Origin: Tetragonia tetragonoides
Lineage: Eukaryota; Streptophyta; Magnoliopsida; Caryophyllales; Aizoaceae
Length of the DNA: 64,000 nt
Reading direction: 5' to 3'
NCBI GenBank assembly: GCA_038025085.1
Contig: CM076139.1
Location: forward strand, 20,353,307-20,417,306
The notes under the pieces were generated by a model. The model did no database searches. It was given only the letters and a program-made list of their open reading frames with translations, and was not told where the DNA came from. Shown piece after piece: positions 57,502-64,000 of this stretch (its first letter is position 1; each line of letters starts with the position of its first letter). The translations under genes and the position numbers were made by a program.

Positions 57502-57760
57502 TAGGCTATGTTTGATTCAACTTAATTTTAGTTCAATTCAGTTCACATTTAATTTTATCACTAAGATAACTTTTTATTCCGAAATAAATTAATGATGATA
57601 ACTATGTCATCGGAAAGATCGCAAATCATACTTTTGAATGAGTACAATAATGAATATGGTTGGACAATTTTAAATGGTTAACGATCAAGTTAAAAAAAAT
57701 TCAATTCAGTTCAGTTCATTTCAGTTCAGGATTTTTCCAAGTGAATCAAACGGAACCTTA
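57502..57760. mobile_element. MITE-like inverted-repeat element, 259 bp
   Basis: The ends read TAGGCTATGTTTGATTCAAC and, reversed, TAAGGTTCCGTTTGATTCAC. The interior repeats CAATTCAGTTCA. No clear TSD; superfamily open. A short GATA repeat follows at 57767-57780. Confidence 0.5.
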
Positions 57761-57803
57761 GTGTAGATAGATAGATAGATTCCGTATTTACTTCTTTAGT
57801 AAG

Positions 57804-59402
57804 TGTAGACAGCAAAAAAGCGCCTTCAGATTTTTCCGCAAAAGCCCGATGATGAAAGGAGTAATTTATAAACTTGAATGCTATTTTTGCTTTGATAGGA
57901 AAAAGAAGGTCTCAGGTTTTTCCTCAATCACTCCTTCATTTCCACTTCATTTAAAATCCCCTTTTAAGAGCTTTCCATTTCTTCCTTCCGTTTCCAAATA
58001 CGATTCCGCACCTAAGAGTTATGGCCGAACAAAGTTAAGAGTCAAAACAGATGTAGCCGAATACTGTGGACCATGTTTACAGCCCCATTTGGGAGTTTAT
58101 TTGGTTGATTTAATTTAATATATTTATGGATTCCTTATTCAAATAGCTTTCCAATGACATATCATGAGCCCACACCACATTTCCAACCAAGTAGTTACGA
58201 GCCCGACATTGGTGCGTGCTCTAAAGTTGACCTCTCCTTACTCTTTCAGACATATCTCGAGATCCACAAAACATTTGACTCTGAAACCAAAGCCATTTGA
58301 AACTAGACCCAATAAGCTTTCCAACTCATCTTGAATCATCCATTTTAGAGCCCAAACGAGTGAGACATGGCCCGAAAAAGTTTCAGCTGGCAGGCTCACA
58401 GCCGCTAGCGGCTGTGAGCTGAGCCGCTAGCGGCGCTGACCTGAGCGGCTAGCAACGCTCGTTGAACTTCAAAGCCCGACTATTTTTTCATCCCAACTCC
58501 CAAAATCGGCTTCTTCCACCTTTCCAACCCTATTTCCTGCGCCTATAAATACGACCCTCCTCCCTCAGTTCAAATCACACATTCTACAGTTGACGCCCTT
58601 TATTCTCAGTAGTATTGACTCCGAGCTTCTTCCTCTTTCTTCCATAAACAATTCTAATATATTCTCGGGAGTATTGACACCGAGCTTCCCTCTCTTTCTT
58701 TACTTGATATCTATTTTTACAATTCAATTGCAAAATAGCCTACAGTTCAGGTACTAACTCTTGAGGGCCCAAATTAAATTAACTGTTTAACCGTTTATGT
58801 TCTAATAGTCAAAATGTAGATATCATGCTAACCACGTCTTTTTTTGCTTCCTAAATATTGTCTTTCGATTCCCAGCATGTCTAGTCGTTGTGATGCTCAA
58901 CTTGCCAATCGAATGCATGTCTAAATAAGGGTCAATAATAAATGTTGTGATGCTTGTGATGAACCAATTAATAGTCTAAGTCTAGTTTGTTAATCCGGTT
59001 TGTGTGGAAATCATGTCTTCAAATTATTAAACAAACTTGAGTTAGTAGAGGCCGTCATAATACGGGCGAGTTGGGTGCCTAACACCTTCCCACCTCGTAC
59101 CTTCGCCCCCGGACCCTTTATTCTTGGATACTCATATGTTCTATATGAGCGGGAGTCTTTCTAAAAACATGATCAGTTCACTTATCGAACTATTGGGTTG
59201 TCCCTTCGGATTGTCCCTTCGGTTTGTCCCTTCGATAAAACACTGATAGCAGATTTGTGACCTCTTTCATGGTTTTTATTCAATTCAAGTCTTTTCAAAA
59301 GCTTTTCTAACTCGACGGTTCCTTAAACATATCTAAAGTCCCCAGCTTACAAATTTTCTATAAGGACACACTCCGTGGCCGTAGAAATCCCGGGTCCTTA
59401 CA
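57804..59402 (+). repeat. Solo or isolated Tat-family LTR, long variant (1.6 kb)
   Basis: TGTAGACAGC to GGGTCCTTACA. No PPT before it and no PBS after it. About 300 bp longer than its relatives because of extra sequence at about 57970-58370. TATAAATA at 58544-58551. Two palindromes at 58401-58412 and 58423-58434; the first sits inside a perfect 26-bp palindrome (58394-58419). Its right end lies 4 bp from an inverted LTR. Confidence 0.85.
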
Positions 59403-59406
59403 ATGG

Positions 59407-60689
59407 TGTAAGGACTCGGGATTTTCGTCCAATCCTTTTTACATAAATGTATTAGTTTCCACGGAGTGCGTCCTTATAGAAAATTTGTAAGTTGGGGGTT
59501 TAGATAAGTTCAAGGGACCATCGAGTTTGAAAAGGTTTTGTAAAGAGTTGAATTAAATAAAAACCATGAAAGAGGTCACAAATCTGCTATCGGCATTTTA
59601 TCGAAAGAACAAACTGAAGGGACAACCCAATAGCGCGAAAAGTGAACTAATCATGTTTTTAGAAAGACTCCCGCTCATATAGAACATATGAGTACCCAAA
59701 AATAATAGGTTCGGGGGCGAAGGTACGAGGTGTAAAGGTATTAGGCACCCAACTTTGCCCGTTTATGACGGCCTCCACTAACTCAAGTTTGCTTAATAAT
59801 TTAAAGACATAACTCCCATGCAATACCGGATTAACAACCTAGACTTAGACTATTAATTAGTTCACCATACAACATTTATTTAACCCTTGTTTAGACATGC
59901 ATTTGATTGACAAGTTGAGCAACACAACGATTATATACAGACAATATTTAGGAAGCAATAAAAACGTTATTCTAGCATGATATCTACATTATGACTACTA
60001 AAAAGTAAACAGTTAAGCAATTAATTTAATTTTAGCCCTCAGGAATTTGTACCTGAACTGTAGGCTATATTTGACAAAAATAGTAGAGGACAAGATCTCA
60101 AATTTTTAGAAGAAAAAGGGAGAAGCTCAGAGTCAATACTACTGAGAATAGAGGGTGTCAACTGTAGACTGCCTGTTTTGAACTGAGGGTGGAGGGTCGT
60201 ATTTATGGGCGCAGGAAGTAGGGTTGGACGGCTGAAAAGGAGCCGAAATTTGGATTTGGGCCGAAAAAAGAGTCGGGCCAAAAGCAAGGTCAGCGCCGCT
60301 AGCGGCGCTGGGAATATGATTCAACGCCGGTAGCGGCCCTGGCCTGGGCCGCTGACGGCTGTCAGCAACCAGCTGGATGTCGTCATAATGACAACATCCA
60401 GTCCATTCCAAAAAATGTGAAAAGACCGTTTTACCCTTGAACGGTAAAAGACGGTTTTACCTCTAAATCGCAACTTGGCGATCGGGAGTCGGAAAGAGGC
60501 GTGAGACGTGTCGTTGGAAAGCTCTTGAATGGGGCTTTTGAATGAAATGGAATGAAGGAGTGTTTGGAGGAAAAACCTGAGACCTTATCTTAACTATTAA
60601 AGCAAAGACAACAGTTCAAGTTTATAAATTACTCCTTTCATCATCGGGCGTTTGCGGAGAAATCTGAAGACGCTTTTTTGGCGTCTACA
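59407..60689 (-). repeat. 3' LTR of Tat copy E
   Basis: 1283 bp, TGTAAGGACTCGGG to GGCGTCTACA on the plus strand. Hairpin at 60373-60401, palindrome at 60295-60306. Confidence 0.9.
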
Positions 60690-60839
60690 GAAGCCCCCAC
60701 TTTGATCGAGCTTGAGTAAAAGCGAAGATCAAAGTGCTCCGAAGGCGACATGCAGGATGCTGATGTGCACATGGTGTGTGAGAGTGTACAGTATGTATGC
60801 ATATGAAGACAAACCTGAGTTGGGACATGCTCGTAGCGC

Positions 60840-61060
60840 TCTAAGATTTCATCTCTGTGAACACAAGAGAAAATAGAGGTTATGGTAGCAGGACAGAACA
60901 CCGCTCGTAGATGATCTAAACGTCTGTTGGGGACCTGTATTCGGAGTGAATGAAAAGGTTAGTAATACTTTGAGAATGATCAACGTGGAGTGCATCGACA
61001 AACAGTGACTAAACACCGCTCGCCGGATGTCGAGATTCCGTCCCTGTACGAGAAACGAAA
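60840..61060 (-). other. Acceptor-like modules, copy E (three of four)
   Basis: On the minus strand, CAG-preceded blocks start at 61043, 60934 and 60854, with spacing 109 and 80, as in the other copies. The first module of the set is missing. Confidence 0.45.
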
Positions 61061-61089
61061 GAGTCGACGAGACAGCGCGATTAAAATAA

Positions 61090-61480
61090 CGGCTGTAAAA
61101 ATTGTTAGGACATATGAACAGTTTAAATGCAATAGCTTAAGCAATCATTGACTGAAACATATAAAAAAAATAATGGACAGTATAACTGCAACAGTTTAAG
61201 CAATCATTGACTGAAACATATAAAAAAAATAATGGACAGTATAACTACAACAGTTTAAGCAATCATTGACTGACACATAATAAGTAACCTCGTAGAGGGA
61301 CAGTTTAACCGCAATAGCTTAAGCGACCATTGACTGACCCTAAAATTTGTAACCTCGCAGAGGGACAGTTTAACTGTAATAGCTTAAGCGATCATTGACT
61401 GGCCCAAATTTGTAATTTCGCAGGAGGACAGTTTAATCGCAATAGCTAAGCGATCATTGACTTGCCTGAATTTGTAATAT
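61090..61480 (-). repeat. Tandem repeats of the GTCAGTCAATGA family, copy E
   Basis: About six units of 60-70 bp with ATCATTGACTGA and GGACAGTTTAA or GGACAGTATAA. The two units at about 61140-61260 are nearly identical, so the array has expanded locally. Confidence 0.85.
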
Positions 61481-61833
61481 TGAGCTGTAAGGCCAATAGA
61501 ATTTCCGGGTTTTAAAATTAATTTTGGCACTCTGGGCGGTAAGGGTTGTCGAATTGTGTAGATCCGAGTTTCAGTATCTGGGACCTGCAAAAATAAACGT
61601 GTTAGTTTTACCTAAAAATAGTTGGCACCGTAAAATGGGCCAACTGTCGAATTTGAATTTGTAGGCCGGAGTACTTTGTTCCCGCGCAGTTGGTACTGAT
61701 ATTTGCCGCGAATGAACTGAAGTAACGAACTTTGGACTGGAAAAAGGGGTCGTAGGACAGCAGAGGGGCCCGCACGTGCAGGTTTGCAAGGCCGCTAGCT
61801 GCCCAGGCCAGAGCCACTAGGCCTTTGACAAAG

Positions 61834-61845
61834 GCCGCTAGCGGC
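61834..61845. promoter_or_regulatory. GCCGCTAGCGGC palindrome upstream of PMD, copy E
   Basis: About 300 bp upstream of the PMD ATG at 62145, matching copy A. A partial copy (GGCCGCTAGCTGCC) lies at about 61790. Confidence 0.5.
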
Positions 61846-61980
61846 GCTGGGCTTGAGCTAAGTAAAAGCGCTTCGGCGCTTCTCTTTTTTTCGCGTGCCT
61901 TCTTCTTCATTGTCGAGCTTTACTTTGTCGAGAGCAAACCTTCGAACTTGCTGCATTTTGAGTGCTCCACTTTGCTTGAG

Positions 61981-62119
61981 GTAAGTCGATTCTTGGCCGA
62001 TTTCTTCGGTTTTTGTCTTGAACTTGCTACTTTTCCGCCTAGTTGTTGAATTTTGGGTTGCATTGTTGAATGTGTGTCTGTTTCTTGCGAATCTAAAACT
62101 TTTATTTTCCCACTTGTAG
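61981..62119 (+). other. 5'-UTR intron of PMD gene, copy E
   Basis: GCTTGAG|GTAAGTCGATTC to CCACTTGTAG|AGAGAGAAAGC, 139 bp, at the same place as in copies A and D. Confidence 0.6.
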
Positions 62120-62144
62120 AGAGAGAAAGCTTCATTGTGCTCCC

Positions 62145-64000
62145 ATGGCTCCCGTGGATAAGGAAAAACGTCACATGAGTGAGAAGGAGTATGATCGGAG
62201 CCTTTTCCGCACCGGGTTACTTTCTACTAGAGCACCTTCGACTAGTCACGCGGATGGAGCTCGGCTGTACCAGGATTCTTTCATGCGGCTGGACTGGCGC
62301 CCGGCTGGGGTTTGGAACCGCAGTGTTCTACTACCGGATAGGCAGAGTCATCTGTCTAACTTGGAGCTGGTATGTTTTTTGAGTTTCTTTTTTTTTCTGT
62401 TCAGTATATTTGAACTGAAAACTAGAACTGTTAGTGCTTCGGCACACGAACAAATTGGGACTTGTGCTGGATTGGTGGTCAGCTGCATATAATTTGTGTG
62501 AAATTATTTTAGCTGTATTTGTAGTATATGGGGTGTTGAGGAAAATTTGTTTGTTGGCTAGGGTGTTGATATCTTGTTGCAGGCTCATGGGGCTACCTCC
62601 CATTGGGCTATGATGCTGGAGACCTTTTCAGTGGGGGCTAGGAACTTGGTACTGGGTTCGGGTTTGGACCATTTCCTGACTGTTATCCCTCCTTGTCACT
62701 CGGGGAATTCTAGGATCATTGCCAGGGGGTTATTGGAGAGGTTTTGGGATTCCACGAACACTTTCCATACACCTGTAGGAGAGATGTTCCCTACCCCTTA
62801 TTAGTTTACTGTGCTGACGGGGCTATCCTTTAGAGGGCGTCGTATTCGGTACGACGCGAACTATTTGCGACAGAGTGACAGTTTGCTTGAGCTTTACGGG
62901 CCCGTGTCTGTCCACTTTGATAAGGATCGGGTTTCTTTGGCGTGATTGTGGGCGGCTCTGGCGGAGCAGGGGCTTACTGAGAAGCAGAGAGCCCGTATTT
63001 TCCTTGCTTGCTTGTTGGGTTCTACCATCTTTGCTCAGAAGAAGAGTGTATGTCAAGTCGGTTTCTTGACATGTCTGGAGGATTTGTCCAAGGTCCATGA
63101 GTACAACCTCGGTGCTTCCGCTTATGCTTCCTTGGTGAGATGGTGTCGCCGGGCTTGTAGGCCTAAGGAGACGAGTGAGAGGACATCTATCTCGGGCCCA
63201 TGGAGGATACTGGAGGTAGGCCCATTTGTTTTTTTTTCTTTTCCTTTGCACGTGCTTGCTTTTGGGCTTGGAGCTTATTTTCTTGCTTGTATGGTTGCTG
63301 TGGTTCTTTGAGTATTTTCCGGTTTTCGGTCCTCACCATCCTGGTTTGAGGATGTTCCCATTAGGTTCACGGTGGATTGGTTGGGGTAACCACTCGTTTA
63401 CCTCTCTGGAGCATTTTCGGGCCATCTTCGAGAGCCATGCCGCATCTACGGTATGTTGTTGTTGACTTGTGCATTTTTCTTGTTTGTCCATTTGGTGTGA
63501 ATGAACTTTTGAACTGGTAACCTGCAGATGTCATGTTCTGGTTTTGATATTACCCTGGAGTCCTTTAGAGTGTCTTCTCTGCGGGTGGTCTTTGAGGGGC
63601 CATTTGGCTTTGTATGGTACTTGGGGGGACCGTTTGACTCGACTGGTCTATCCCTCCCTGGGTAGTCACCTGGTTCCGGAGGATCCTCCTTTGACCATGT
63701 TCTATCTGCGTGGTCTGAGTGTGCGGGACTTGGGAGTCGTGATCCGTGGTATGGCGTCCACGGAGTTTCTTATGCCAGAGGTTGTTGGCTTGGACCGCAT
63801 GGCCGTGTACCTGGCCTACTGCTTGGACCGCTTGATGTCGGACCTTACTTCTAAGGTAAGAAACTTATCTGCATCTTTTTAGCTGTATGTGTGATATACT
63901 GACTTCTTGTGTCTTGCAGGCGGATCGTCTAGCTCCTCAGGGTCCTAGGAGGTCTCATTCTAGAGTTCCTGGGGGTCAGCCCCCTAGCGTGACCTTGCCG
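62145..64000 (+). pseudogene. PMD (aminotransferase-like) gene, copy E, antisense to its element, cut by window end
   Basis: Exons 62145-62369 (225), 62583-63215 (633), 63298-63450 (153), about 63528-63855, then 63920 onward. The first three have exactly the lengths seen in copy D. Motifs: MRLDWRPAGVWNRS, FHTPVGEMFPTPY, GLSFRGRRIRYD, FFEYFPVFGPHHPGL. Lesions: stop codons in exon 2 at about 62803 and 62943, the exon-3 acceptor CAG changed to TTG, a short in-frame loss at the start of exon 4, and a frameshift in the GGGGGG run near 63628. Intron borders GTATG, GTAGG, GTATG and GTAAG are kept. Confidence 0.78.

Larger units (their letters stand above)
59407..64000 (-). mobile_element. Tat/Ogre-type element, 3' part, inverted (copy E)
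   Basis: Reading the minus strand from the right: PMD gene (antisense to the element, hence on the plus strand), its leader, repeat block, acceptor-like modules, PPT (rc of GAAGCCCCCACTTTGATC, 60690-60707) and the 3' LTR. The element continues past the window end. It lacks the CCCAATGTC minisatellite of copies A and D and has no CACTA-like insert. Confidence 0.88.

Noticed and set aside
59402..59412. GTAAG as a TSD of the solo LTR 57804-59402 (left flank GTAAG, right GTAAG at 59408)
   Set aside because: The right-hand GTAAG belongs to the start of the inverted LTR (TGTAAGGACTCGGG), so the match is probably chance.
1..64000. tRNA, rRNA, CRISPR arrays, bacterial operons or organelle DNA
   Set aside because: No cloverleaf-like or rRNA-like blocks and no spacer-repeat arrays were seen; the short tRNA-complementary stretches are retrotransposon primer-binding sites.

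Overview
This is plant nuclear DNA from a gene-poor, repeat-dense region. It resembles heterochromatin of a larger angiosperm genome, probably a eudicot, but I cannot name the species. I find no intact host gene, rRNA, tRNA or CRISPR array. Almost all of the 64 kb can be assigned to transposable elements, many nested inside one another. Most ends are bounded by target-site duplications (TSDs) that can be read directly.

Layout. (1) 1-5338: the 3' part of a Ty3/gypsy element of Tat/Ogre type (copy A), followed by an inverted fragment of the same LTR family. (2) 5339-8369: AT-rich non-coding DNA with an 8-bp-TSD hAT element. (3) 8370-25754: a nest. A minus-strand gypsy LTR (B) is split by a PIF/Harbinger transposon (9086-25382, TSD TAA). 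Its transposase is cut by a 4.66-kb solo LTR (10538-15199, TSD CGTTA, itself holding a hAT element) and by gypsy element C (15420-21995). A further hAT copy (22119-22853, TSD CTCGTCGC) lies in the transposase N-terminal region. (4) 25755-30434: a decayed L1-type LINE on the minus strand. (5) 30435-32691: mixed sequence with a 733-bp solo LTR (TSD GTAGG), a Stowaway MITE and a 175-bp tandem duplication. (6) 32692-57412: a complete but defective Tat/Ogre-type element (copy D, TSD CATCC). Its pol is split by a 6.65-kb LARD-like element (TSD AATAC) and its antisense region by a CACTA-like element. (7) 57413-64000: a MITE, a solo Tat LTR, and the 3' part of a third Tat element (copy E) in the opposite orientation.

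The most interesting system is the Tat family. Downstream of integrase, on the strand opposite to gag-pol, it carries a spliced gene for a plant-mobile-domain (PMD, aminotransferase-like) protein, seen in copies A, D and E. In copy D the exons are 225, 633, 153, 351, 198 and 108 bp plus a terminal exon. The first six are all multiples of three and all introns are phase 0. A 5'-UTR intron lies at the same place in all three copies. Copy D also has a second antisense gene, a DUF7745-like protein, with a good TATA box 73 bp upstream. Antisense introns would not be removed from the sense genomic RNA, which explains how they survive retrotransposition.

The palindrome GCCGCTAGCGGC occurs both in the LTR promoter region and upstream of the antisense PMD gene, so both strands may share a regulatory site. 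Between the antisense promoter and the 3' LTR lie minisatellites and a row of splice-acceptor-like modules with conserved spacing. All coding copies here carry disabling lesions, so any active version must lie elsewhere in the genome.
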